This document shows positions 38,980-46,268 of a stretch of 46,268 nucleotides of DNA, in pieces. Both the position numbers and the translations under genes were made by a program. The notes under the pieces are model-generated. The model was not told the origin of the DNA and searched no databases. It saw nothing but the letters and a program-made list of their open reading frames with translations. Source of the DNA: Pseudomonas kairouanensis (GTDB taxonomy: Bacteria; Pseudomonadota; Gammaproteobacteria; Pseudomonadales; Pseudomonadaceae); NCBI RefSeq assembly GCF_004682055.1, contig NZ_QUZU01000047.1:1-46268 (forward strand), given 5' to 3'. Each line of letters opens with the position of its first letter. The first letter of the stretch is position 1.

Positions 38980-40982
38980 GTTCAAAAGCCGTTGTCTTCG
39001 CCTACCACGATATTGGCTGCGCAGGCATTGAAGCCCTGCTGACTGCCGGCTACGACATTGCTGCGGTATTTACCCATGCCGATGATCCCAAGGAAAACAA
39101 CTTCTACGGCTCCGTCGCCCAGCTCTGCGCGCGCAACGGCATCCCGGTGCACGCGCCGGAAGACGCCAACCACCCGCTGTGGATCGAGCGCATCGCCAAG
39201 CTGAACCCGGACTACATCTTCTCCTTTTACTACCGCAATCTGCTCAGCGAGCCACTGCTGGCCACCGCCCGCAACGGTGCATTCAACCTGCACGGCTCGC
39301 TGCTGCCCAAATACCGTGGCCGCGCCCCGGCCAACTGGGTGCTGGTCAACGGCGAAACCGAAACCGGCGTGACCCTGCACCGCATGGTCAAGCGCGCCGA
39401 TGCCGGTGCGATCCTGGCCCAGCAGAAAGTCATCATCGAGCGCAGCGACACCGGCCTGACCCTGCACGCCAAGCTGCGCGATGCGGCCGTCAGCCTGCTG
39501 CGCGACGCCCTGCCCCAACTGGCCGCCGGCAAACTGAGCGAAACCGCCCAGGACGAAAGCCAAGCCACCTACTTTGGCCGCCGCAGCGCCGCCGACGGCA
39601 AGCTGGAGTGGAACAAACCGGCTGAAGAACTGTTCAACCTGGTGCGCGCCGTGACCCAGCCTTACCCAGGCGCGTTCTGCGCGGTGGGCGAGCACAAGTT
39701 GATCGTGTGGCAAGCCGAAGTGGCCCAAGGCAACGAAGGCCTGGCGCCGGGCCGGGTGATCAGCGTGAACCCGCTGCGCATTGCCTGCGGTGAAGACTCG
39801 CTGGTGATCAAGTTCGGCCAGCGCAACGACAACGGCCTGTACCTGGCGGGCCCGTCCCTGGCCAATGAGCTGGGTTTGGTGGACGGCTCCGTACTGCGCG
39901 GCGCCGAATCTGGCCGCAAGCCTCGCCGGACTCGCGTGCTGATCCTGGGTGTGAACGGCTTTATCGGCAACCACCTGTCCGAGCACCTGCTGCGCGATGA
40001 CCGCTACGAAATCTACGGCCTGGACATCGGCTCCGACGCCATCGAGCGCCTGCGCAGCCACCCGAACTTCCATTATGTGGAAGGCGATATCAGCATCCAC
40101 ACCGAGTGGATCGAGTACCACATCAAGAAATGCGACGTGGTGCTGCCGCTGGTGGCCATCGCCACGCCCATCGAATACACCCGCAACCCGCTGCGCGTGT
40201 TCGAGTTGGACTTCGAAGAAAACCTCAAGCTGGTGCGCTACTGCGTCAAGTACAACAAGCGCGTGATCTTCCCCTCGACCTCCGAAGTCTATGGCATGTG
40301 CCAGGACCAGTACTTCGACGAAGACACCTCCAACCTGGTGGTCGGCCCGGTCAACAAGCAGCGCTGGATCTACTCGGTCTCCAAGCAACTGCTGGACCGC
40401 GTCATCTGGGCTTACGGTGACAAAGGCCTGAAATTCACCCTGTTCCGCCCGTTCAACTGGATGGGCCCGCGCCTGGACCGACTGGACTCGGCCCGTATCG
40501 GCAGTTCACGCGCCATCACCCAGCTGATCCTCAACCTGGTGGAAGGCACGCCGATCCGCCTGTTCGACGGTGGCGAGCAGAAGCGTTGCTTTACCGATAT
40601 CGCCGACGGCATCGAAGCCCTGGCGCGCATTATCGATAACGACAACGGCGTGTGCGACGGCCAGATCATCAACATCGGCAACCCGGACAACGAAGCCAGC
40701 ATCCGCCAGTTGGGCGAAGAGCTGCTGCGTCAGTTCGAAGCGCACCCGCTGCGCAGCAACTTCCCGCCGTTCGCCGGTTTCCGCGACGTAGAGAGCAAGG
40801 CGTTCTACGGCACCGGTTACCAGGACGTGGCTCACCGCAAGCCAAGCATCGAAAACGCCAAGCGCCTGCTGAACTGGGAGCCTACCGTTGAGATGAGCGA
40901 GACCATCGGCAACACCCTGGACTTCTTCCTGCGCGAAGCCATGCTTGAAATCGCCGACCGTTCTACCGAGAAAGCACGCTAA
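38976..40982 (+). CDS. arnA: Bifunctional UDP-GlcA oxidative decarboxylase / UDP-L-Ara4N formyltransferase
   Basis: 668 residues, full length. N-terminal formyltransferase domain (about 1-300) with the HGSLLPKYRGRAPANW motif that includes the Asn-x-His catalytic pair, and the Asp-containing ETGVTLHRMVKRADAGAIL. C-terminal SDR-type decarboxylase domain (about 315-660) with GVNGFIGNHLSEHLL for NAD, FPSTSEVYG, and YSVSKQLLDR for the Tyr-Lys pair. It makes UDP-Ara4O and, after amination by ArnB, formylates UDP-Ara4N. Both active sites look intact. It overlaps arnC by ATGA and arnD by one base (TAATG). Confidence 0.96.
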   Translation: MSSKAVVFAYHDIGCAGIEALLTAGYDIAAVFTHADDPKENNFYGSVAQLCARNGIPVHAPEDANHPLWIERIAKLNPDYIFSFYYRNLLSEPLLATARNGAFNLHGSLLPKYRGRAPANWVLVNGETETGVTLHRMVKRADAGAILAQQKVIIERSDTGLTLHAKLRDAAVSLLRDALPQLAAGKLSETAQDESQATYFGRRSAADGKLEWNKPAEELFNLVRAVTQPYPGAFCAVGEHKLIVWQAEVAQGNEGLAPGRVISVNPLRIACGEDSLVIKFGQRNDNGLYLAGPSLANELGLVDGSVLRGAESGRKPRRTRVLILGVNGFIGNHLSEHLLRDDRYEIYGLDIGSDAIERLRSHPNFHYVEGDISIHTEWIEYHIKKCDVVLPLVAIATPIEYTRNPLRVFELDFEENLKLVRYCVKYNKRVIFPSTSEVYGMCQDQYFDEDTSNLVVGPVNKQRWIYSVSKQLLDRVIWAYGDKGLKFTLFRPFNWMGPRLDRLDSARIGSSRAITQLILNLVEGTPIRLFDGGEQKRCFTDIADGIEALARIIDNDNGVCDGQIINIGNPDNEASIRQLGEELLRQFEAHPLRSNFPPFAGFRDVESKAFYGTGYQDVAHRKPSIENAKRLLNWEPTVEMSETIGNTLDFFLREAMLEIADRSTEKAR

Positions 40983-41866
40983 TGCAGGCAGGCCTACGCA
41001 TCGACGTCGACACCTACCGAGGCACCCGTGAAGGCGTGCCGCGGCTGCTCGAAACCCTGGATGAAGCCGGCGTGAAAGCGACGTTCTTCTTCAGCGTGGG
41101 GCCGGACAACATGGGGCGCCACTTGTGGCGCCTCATCCGCCCGCAGTTCCTGTGGAAGATGCTGCGTTCCAATGCCGTGGGCCTGTATGGCCTGGATATC
41201 CTGCTGGCCGGCACCGCCTGGCCGGGCAAGCCGATTGGCCGCGACCTGGGGCATTTGATGCGCCAGGCCAAGGCGGCCGGGCATGAAGTGGGCCTGCACG
41301 CCTGGGACCACCATGGCTGGCAGGCCAACGCCGGGCGCTGGAGCGAGGCGCAGTTGGTGGAGCAGATCCGCCAGGGCGTCGACACCCTCAGTGACATCCT
41401 CGGTGAACGCATCGACTGTTCAGCGGCCGCCGGTTGGCGTGCCGATGAGCGCGTGGTGCAAGCCAAACAAGGCTTCAACTTTCGCTACAACAGCGATTGC
41501 CGGGGCACCAGCCTGTTCAGGCCGACACTGGCCGATGGCAGCGCGGGCACCCCACAAATTCCGGTAGACCTGCCGACCTTCGACGAAGTCGTCGGGCCGG
41601 TGGTGGCTGCCAACGACTTCAATGGCTTCATCCTCGACCGCTTTGCCGACTCGAAGCTGAACGTCTACACGATCCACGCAGAAGTAGAAGGGATTCTGAT
41701 GGCCAACGATTTTCGCCAGTTGCTCGCCCAGGCAGGGCAGCGCGGCATCCACTTCAAGCCGCTGGGCGATTTGCTGCCCCCCGACCCCACCCGCCTGCCC
41801 CAGCAACACTTGGTGCGGGGTGCGTTGCCCGGCCGCGAGGGTTGGCTCGGAGTGCAGCAGGCATGA
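40982..41866 (+). CDS. arnD: 4-deoxy-4-formamido-L-arabinose-phosphoundecaprenol deformylase
   Basis: 294 residues. NodB/polysaccharide deacetylase fold: the metal-site Asp in RIDVDTYRGTREGVP near the start, KATFFFSVGPDNMGRHLWRL, HEVGLHAWDHHGWQ with the His pair, and CSAAAGWRADERVV. It removes the formyl group from undecaprenyl-linked Ara4FN, which makes transfer one-way. The start is ATG at 40982, sharing a base with the arnA stop; the end overlaps arnT by ATGA. Confidence 0.95.
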   Translation: MQAGLRIDVDTYRGTREGVPRLLETLDEAGVKATFFFSVGPDNMGRHLWRLIRPQFLWKMLRSNAVGLYGLDILLAGTAWPGKPIGRDLGHLMRQAKAAGHEVGLHAWDHHGWQANAGRWSEAQLVEQIRQGVDTLSDILGERIDCSAAAGWRADERVVQAKQGFNFRYNSDCRGTSLFRPTLADGSAGTPQIPVDLPTFDEVVGPVVAANDFNGFILDRFADSKLNVYTIHAEVEGILMANDFRQLLAQAGQRGIHFKPLGDLLPPDPTRLPQQHLVRGALPGREGWLGVQQA

Positions 41867-43518
41867 TCCGCCGTTGGGCGCTGCCCCTGCTTCTGTTGGC
41901 CTTTGGCGTGTTCTACCTATTGCCGCTGGCCACCCATGGCCTGTGGATCCCGGATGAAACCCGCTACGCACAGATCAGCCAGGAAATGCTGCTGACCGGC
42001 AAGTGGGCGGCGCCGCACTTCATGGGCATCCGCTATTTTGAAAAACCGGCGGCGGGCTACTGGCTGATCGCGCTGGGCCAGGCGATCTTCGGGCAGAACC
42101 TGTTCGGCGTGCGGTTTGCCTCGGCGTTGAGCACCGGCTTGAGCATCCTGCTGGTGTACCTGGTGTCGCGCCGGTTGTGGAACGACCCGCAAAAGACGCT
42201 GGTCAGCACCGTGCTGTACATGAGTTTTGTCAGCGTCGCGGCGTTGGGGGGGTATGCCAACCTCGACCCCCAATTCACCTTCTGGATCAACCTGACCGGC
42301 GTGGCCCTGTGGTTTTGCTTTGACAGCACCACCCGTAACGGTCGCCTGGGTGCCTGGGCGTTGCTGGGCTTTGCCTGTGGCATGGGCTTTATGACCAAGG
42401 GCTTCCTGGCCTGGCTGCTGCCGGTGCTGATCGCCCTGCCCTACGCCCTCTGGCAGAAACGCTTTGGGGAGTTGGTCCGGTTTGGCTTGGTGGCCGTGGT
42501 CGTGGCGATTGGGGTGAGCCTGCCGTGGGCCCTGGCAGTGCACCTGCAAGAGCCCGATTACTGGGACTTCTTCTTCTGGCACGAGCATATCCAGCGCTTT
42601 GCCGGCGACGACGCCCAGCATGCCGAGCCGTTCTGGTACTACCTGCCGCTGCTGGTGGCGTTCTCGCTGCCTTGGGTGGCCCTGCTGCCGCCCACGATCA
42701 CGCGGGCGTGGCAAGAGAAACGCCTGCCACAAACCGCGTTCCTGTTGTTGTGGCTGCTGATGCCCCTGGCATTTTTCAGCCTGGCCAAAGGCAAGCTGCC
42801 CTCCTACATCATGCCGTGCCTGCTGCCTCTGGCGTTGCTGATGGGGTCTGCCCTGGCCGACGCGCTGGCTCAGGGCCGAAGCCTGGCCTTGCGCCTCAAC
42901 GGCTGGCTGAACCTGATCATCGGCATCGCGGCGCTGCTGGCTCTCACTTGGTTTCAAGTGAAGAAGCCGGTCTACGAGCACGGCCAGGAAACCCTCAGCC
43001 TGGTGCTGGTGTTCAGCTTTTTGTTCGGTTGGATCATCGTCAATCTGCTGCAAGCCGCTCGCCCTTTGAAACTGTGGGCTGCGCCGGTGATCGGCAGCTG
43101 GCTGCTGGTAGCGCTGGTGCCGGCTGCGCTGCCCCATTCGGTGGTCTACAACAAGACCCCGGATCAATTCATCGTCGATCACTTGCAGGCACTGCGACCG
43201 GCCAGCGCCTTGCTCAGTAATGACCTTGGCGCGGCCTCTGCCCTGTCGTGGCGGCTGGCGCGCCCGGACGTGACCCTCTACAACACCGTGGGCGAAGTGA
43301 AGTACGGCCTGGCCTACCCGGATGCCAGTCACCACAAGGTCGACACCACGCACGTCCAGCAATGGATGAGCGATGCGCGCAAAAAAGGTTCGGTCGGTGT
43401 GGTGATGCGGGTTAAAGGTGACGACGAAATTGCCGAAGTTGCATTGCTGCCCAATGACGGCCAGCGCTATGAACAAGGCAATATCGTGATTCTGATCTTC
43501 CCGCAGGTGACGCAATGA
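41863..43518 (+). CDS. arnT: Lipid A 4-amino-4-deoxy-L-arabinose transferase
   Basis: 551 residues from the ATG at 41863, which overlaps the arnD stop by ATGA; a longer frame to 41497 runs inside arnD and is excluded. It is a GT-C membrane enzyme with about 12 helices (LPLLLLAFGVFYLLPLATHGLW at the start) and the first periplasmic loop WIPDETRYAQISQEML, with the catalytic Asp-Glu pair of this family. A periplasmic C-terminal domain follows. It moves L-Ara4N from undecaprenyl phosphate to lipid A phosphates in the outer leaflet of the inner membrane, giving resistance to polymyxin and cationic peptides. Confidence 0.95.
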   Translation: MIRRWALPLLLLAFGVFYLLPLATHGLWIPDETRYAQISQEMLLTGKWAAPHFMGIRYFEKPAAGYWLIALGQAIFGQNLFGVRFASALSTGLSILLVYLVSRRLWNDPQKTLVSTVLYMSFVSVAALGGYANLDPQFTFWINLTGVALWFCFDSTTRNGRLGAWALLGFACGMGFMTKGFLAWLLPVLIALPYALWQKRFGELVRFGLVAVVVAIGVSLPWALAVHLQEPDYWDFFFWHEHIQRFAGDDAQHAEPFWYYLPLLVAFSLPWVALLPPTITRAWQEKRLPQTAFLLLWLLMPLAFFSLAKGKLPSYIMPCLLPLALLMGSALADALAQGRSLALRLNGWLNLIIGIAALLALTWFQVKKPVYEHGQETLSLVLVFSFLFGWIIVNLLQAARPLKLWAAPVIGSWLLVALVPAALPHSVVYNKTPDQFIVDHLQALRPASALLSNDLGAASALSWRLARPDVTLYNTVGEVKYGLAYPDASHHKVDTTHVQQWMSDARKKGSVGVVMRVKGDDEIAEVALLPNDGQRYEQGNIVILIFPQVTQ

Positions 43519-43862
43519 TCACGCTGCTGCTGTTACTGGCGGCCTGCCTGCTGACCTGCATGGGCCAGGTTGCGCAGAAGTTCGCCGTGGAAAGCTGGCG
43601 TGACCTGCCCGATGGCTGGGCGCTGAAACTGCGCTCGCCGTGGCTGTGGGCGGCGTTGATCTGCCTGGGCCTGGGCCTGCTGGTATGGCTGCTGGTGTTG
43701 CAGCGCCTGGAGGTGGGCATCGCCTACCCCATGCTCAGCCTGAATTTTGTGCTGGTGACCCTGGTGGCGCGGTTTGTCTTCCATGAGCCCATCGACAGCC
43801 GCCATTGGCTGGGGGTGCTGTTGGTGATTGCCGGTGTCGTGCTGCTGGGGCGTCAGGTATGA
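43515..43862 (+). CDS. arnE: Ara4N-undecaprenyl-phosphate flippase subunit
   Basis: 115 residues, four membrane helices of the small multidrug-resistance/EamA type (TLLLLLAACLLTCMGQVAQKFA, WAALICLGLGLLVWLLVLQRLEVGIAYPMLSLNFVLV, key parts VGIAYPMLSLNFVLVTL and HWLGVLLVIAGVVLLG). With ArnF it flips undecaprenyl-phosphate-Ara4N to the periplasmic face. It overlaps both neighbours by ATGA. Confidence 0.93.
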   Translation: MITLLLLLAACLLTCMGQVAQKFAVESWRDLPDGWALKLRSPWLWAALICLGLGLLVWLLVLQRLEVGIAYPMLSLNFVLVTLVARFVFHEPIDSRHWLGVLLVIAGVVLLGRQV

Positions 43863-44260
43863 GCCGCGTGCGTGGCTTTGCCCTGGCCCTGGGCAGCGTC
43901 GGCCTGGTCAGCGCCGCCCAGTTGGGCATGCGCTGGAGCATGACGCGCCTGCCGCTGCCGACCGAATGGCTCAGTGCCCAAATCGATGTGGGCGCCCTTG
44001 GCGTGGTGAGCCTGGCGATCCTCGCCTATGCGCTGTCGATGCTGTGCTGGCTTGGCGCCCTCAAGCACCTGCCGCTGGGTCGCGCCTATTCGCTGCTGAG
44101 CATCAGCTATGCGCTGGTGTACCTGCTGGCCGCAAGCCTGCCGGTGTTCAACGAACATTTCTCGCTTTCAAAAACCCTGGGGGTGGCGTTGGTCATCCTT
44201 GGTGTTGTGGTTATCAACTCGCGCCGTACTAGCACGACAAGTCCCAGGAATGCCCCATGA
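43859..44260 (+). CDS. arnF: Ara4N-undecaprenyl-phosphate flippase subunit
   Basis: 133 residues from the ATG at 43859 (ATGA overlap with arnE); a longer frame to 43805 is not supported. Four helices of the same family as ArnE, with GLVSAAQLGMRWSMTRLP, LGRAYSLLSISYALVYLLA and LGVALVILGVVVIN. The C-terminal tail RRTSTTSPRNAP is short and polar. Partner of ArnE. It overlaps ugd by ATGA. Confidence 0.93.
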   Translation: MSRVRGFALALGSVGLVSAAQLGMRWSMTRLPLPTEWLSAQIDVGALGVVSLAILAYALSMLCWLGALKHLPLGRAYSLLSISYALVYLLAASLPVFNEHFSLSKTLGVALVILGVVVINSRRTSTTSPRNAP

Positions 44261-45636
44261 AAATCAGTGTATTTGGTAGCGGTTACGTCGGCCTGGTGCA
44301 GGCCACTGTGTTGGCCGAAGTCGGCCACGATGTCATTTGCATGGACGTAGACAAGCACAAGGTCGAGCAACTGCAAAAAGGCCACGTGACCATTTTTGAG
44401 CCGGGGCTGGCCGCCATGGTCAAGGACAACCTGGAAAGCGGCCGCCTGAGCTTTACCCATGACGAGAAACTCGCGGTCGAACACGGTGAAGTGCTGTTTA
44501 TCGCCGTGGGCACGCCGTCGGACGAAGACGGTTCCGCCGACCTCAAATACGTGCTGTCGGTGGGCGACGCGGTGGCCCGTCACCGCATCAACCCGGTGAT
44601 CCTGGTGGAAAAGTCCACCGTGCCGGTCGGCACCGGCGACACCCTGCGCGCCCATATCGAAAAAGCCCTGCACTTGGCCGGTCGTCACCTGGAGTTCGAT
44701 ATTGTCTCCAACCCGGAATTTCTCAAGGAAGGTTCGGCGGTTGCCGATTGCCGTCGCCCGGACCGCATCGTGATCGGCTGCGAGCGTGAAGAGGTGCGCG
44801 ACGTGATGCGCGACCTGTACGCGCCATTCAACCGCAACCATGACCGCATTATCTTCATGGACCTGCGCAGCGCCGAACTGACCAAGTACGCCGCCAACTG
44901 CATGCTGGCCACCAAGATCAGCTTTATCAACCAGATCGCCGAACTGGCCGAGCACCTGGGCGCGGACATTGAAGCCGTGCGCCTGGGCATCGGTGCCGAC
45001 TCGCGCATCGGCTACCACTTTATCTACCCCGGCTGTGGCTACGGTGGTTCGTGCTTCCCCAAGGACATGCGCGCCCTCATCCACAGCGCCAAGCAGGCCA
45101 ACTGCTCCAGCGACTTGCTGGAAGCTGTGGAAGCCATCAACCAGCGCCAGAAGAGCAAGCTGTTCGAACGCATCAACGCGTTCTTCAAAGGCAACCTGCG
45201 TGGCAAGACCTTTGCCCTGTGGGGCCTGGCGTTCAAGCCCAACACCGATGACATGCGCGATGCGCCCAGCCGTGTGCTGATGGAAGCGTTGTGGGCCGCC
45301 GGTGCGAATGTGCGGGCGTTCGACCCTGAAGCCATGCAGGAAACCCAGCGCATCTACGGCGACGACCCAAGGCTGATGCTGATGGGCACCCCGGAATCGA
45401 CCCTCGGCGGCGCCGACGGGCTGATCGTCTGCACCGAATGGCAGCAGTTCAAGGCACCGGACTTCGACCTGATCCACCAGCGCCTCAAAACCCCAGTGAT
45501 TTTCGATGGGCGCAACCTCTACGACGGTGAACGCCTGACGCGCAAAGGCTTCCAGTACTACCCGATCGGCCGTGGCGATTCCTGCCAGTTACCGATCCCG
45601 CAGCAACAGTGGTTACCGCGGGTCGTGGAAGCCTGA
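44257..45636 (+). CDS. ugd: UDP-glucose 6-dehydrogenase
   Basis: 459 residues. NAD-binding motif VFGSGYVGLVQATVLAEVGH at the N terminus, then EKSTVPVGTGD, NPEFLKEGSAVADC, the Lys-containing ELTKYAANCMLATKISFINQ, and the active-site Cys in GCGYGGSCFPKD. The C-terminal domain has LWGLAFKPNTDDMRDAPS. It makes UDP-glucuronate, the starting compound for ArnA. Its place as last arn gene, coupled to arnF by ATGA, gives the operon its own precursor supply. Confidence 0.95.
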   Translation: MKISVFGSGYVGLVQATVLAEVGHDVICMDVDKHKVEQLQKGHVTIFEPGLAAMVKDNLESGRLSFTHDEKLAVEHGEVLFIAVGTPSDEDGSADLKYVLSVGDAVARHRINPVILVEKSTVPVGTGDTLRAHIEKALHLAGRHLEFDIVSNPEFLKEGSAVADCRRPDRIVIGCEREEVRDVMRDLYAPFNRNHDRIIFMDLRSAELTKYAANCMLATKISFINQIAELAEHLGADIEAVRLGIGADSRIGYHFIYPGCGYGGSCFPKDMRALIHSAKQANCSSDLLEAVEAINQRQKSKLFERINAFFKGNLRGKTFALWGLAFKPNTDDMRDAPSRVLMEALWAAGANVRAFDPEAMQETQRIYGDDPRLMLMGTPESTLGGADGLIVCTEWQQFKAPDFDLIHQRLKTPVIFDGRNLYDGERLTRKGFQYYPIGRGDSCQLPIPQQQWLPRVVEA

Positions 45637-45639
45637 TAG

Positions 45640-46268
45640 GTGAACAAAGCCCGACCGTCCCTGTGCAATGCAACGGTTCGCCAGCAATCCCTCGGTTTGG
45701 CTGTGTTGGCGCTGTTGCTGTTTATCGCCGGCAGCTGGCACCAGGCGATCATTGGCTTCGACTCCCGCTTCGTGGTGTTCGCCCAGGAGATGCTGCGCCA
45801 TGGGCCCAGCTTCTTTCCCACCACGTACGGCCAGCCCTACGCCGACTACCTGGCCACCTCGACCCTGCTGACGTGGTTGCTGTCGGTGCCGTTGGGCCAG
45901 GTCACCAGCCTGACCGCCTGGTTGCCGACGGCACTGGCATCGGCGTTGATCGTCATGCTGGTGTACCGCCTCACCGCGCCCTACTCCCGGCGTTGGGGGC
46001 TGTTGAGCGTGGCGATGTTGCTGCTCAGCAGTACCTTTGTCAGCGAGACCCGAGCCGTATCCCTGGATCAGATGCTTGCCGCCGTCGCCCTGGCCGTGTT
46101 CTACCTGGGGTATGCGCATGATCACTTCGGTGCGGGCAAGCGCCTGCACTGGCTGTACCTGCTGCTGATCATCGGGTTTGCGATTCGCGGGCCCATCGGG
46201 TTGGTGATCCCTACGGGTGTGCTGTGCAGTTACTACCTGATCAACCGGCAATGGCGCCGACTGTTCAG
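45640..46268 (+). CDS. ArnT-like (GT39/PMT-type) glycosyltransferase, cut by window end
   Basis: 209 residues are visible from the GTG at 45640, 3 bases after the ugd stop; the rest lies beyond the window. It has an N-terminal helix (LGLAVLALLLFIAGSW), then GFDSRFVVFAQEMLRHGPSFFPTTYGQPYADYL, where the Asp and Glu correspond to the catalytic loop of GT-C enzymes such as ArnT, and several further helices. It is distinct from ArnT in sequence. Its donor may also be a polyprenyl-linked sugar. The tight spacing suggests co-transcription with the arn genes. Confidence 0.8.
   Translation, partial: MNKARPSLCNATVRQQSLGLAVLALLLFIAGSWHQAIIGFDSRFVVFAQEMLRHGPSFFPTTYGQPYADYLATSTLLTWLLSVPLGQVTSLTAWLPTALASALIVMLVYRLTAPYSRRWGLLSVAMLLLSSTFVSETRAVSLDQMLAAVALAVFYLGYAHDHFGAGKRLHWLYLLLIIGFAIRGPIGLVIPTGVLCSYYLINRQWRRLF

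Noticed and set aside
38982..40388. 468-codon frame on the minus strand
   Set aside because: Lies fully antisense to arnA, which is certain; no motifs.
41497..41862. N-terminal extension of arnT
   Set aside because: Runs inside arnD in another frame; ATG at 41863 with ATGA overlap is the natural start.
41917..43515. 532-codon frame on the minus strand
   Set aside because: Antisense to arnT; His/Gln/Arg-rich noise.
44107..45477. 456-codon frame on the minus strand
   Set aside because: Antisense to ugd.
1..46268. CRISPR arrays, rRNA or tRNA genes
   Set aside because: No regularly spaced repeats and no recognisable tRNA arm or rRNA segments were seen by eye; the direct repeat at 21020 has only two units.

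Overview
The window looks like a chromosomal segment of a fluorescens-type Pseudomonas. Evidence: GC-rich codon use in the backbone genes, the arnCADTEF-ugd lipid A operon, many ATGA-coupled operons, a REP-like palindrome, and several small proteins of a kind seen mainly in Pseudomonas. A sequence matching gammaproteobacterial dif sites lies at 23256-23283. KOPS-like GGGNAGGG octamers read toward it from both sides, so the window probably spans the replication terminus.

Layout. 1-1.9 kb: the end of an aa3/caa3-type cytochrome c oxidase operon (subunit I partial, III, and a IV-like protein), facing a YdeP-type molybdopterin oxidoreductase (1.9-4.2 kb). 4.4-16.3 kb: a patchwork of short transcription units. 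It holds a quinone oxidoreductase, an SDR with an unusual N-terminal extension, a DUF1264 lipoprotein, a CinA-like amidase, a cupin, a GT2 glycosyltransferase, two convergent paralogous mini membrane proteins, a glutathione-independent formaldehyde dehydrogenase, an XRE regulator and many small orphan proteins. 16.5-23.3 kb: a decayed, AT-richer accessory zone. An intact IS66-family element (17602-19974, 8-bp target duplication) sits inside the remnant of another IS66 tnpC. Around it lie two broken antitoxin-like genes, a frameshifted ORF, an internally deleted IS66 derivative and a divergent tyrosine-recombinase-like gene, ending at dif.

23.4-27.5 kb: a DUF4019 lipoprotein, a TonB-dependent siderophore receptor with a Fur-box-like site, and a Bcr/CflA exporter. 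27.5-34.7 kb (minus strand): one compact operon encoding a GntR/UTRA regulator, an AprA-like flavoprotein, an AprB-like ferredoxin, a sulfonate/nitrate-type ABC importer (binding protein, permease, ATPase), a HEAT-repeat protein and a DUF971 protein. The gene set suggests import of an organosulfur or similar oxyanion-bearing compound and its redox processing by an Apr-like pair, with two helper proteins. This is the best candidate here for an undercharacterised system. A clear operator palindrome precedes the regulator.

34.9-37.6 kb: a YghA-like SDR, a tyrosine recombinase interrupted by one in-frame TGA with a long inverted repeat upstream, and a periplasmic protein. 37.9-46.3 kb: arnC-arnA-arnD-arnT-arnE-arnF-ugd, overlapping head to tail, which make and transfer 4-amino-4-deoxy-L-arabinose to lipid A. 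They are followed by a second ArnT-like glycosyltransferase cut by the window end. arnB, normally first in this operon, is not present in the window.
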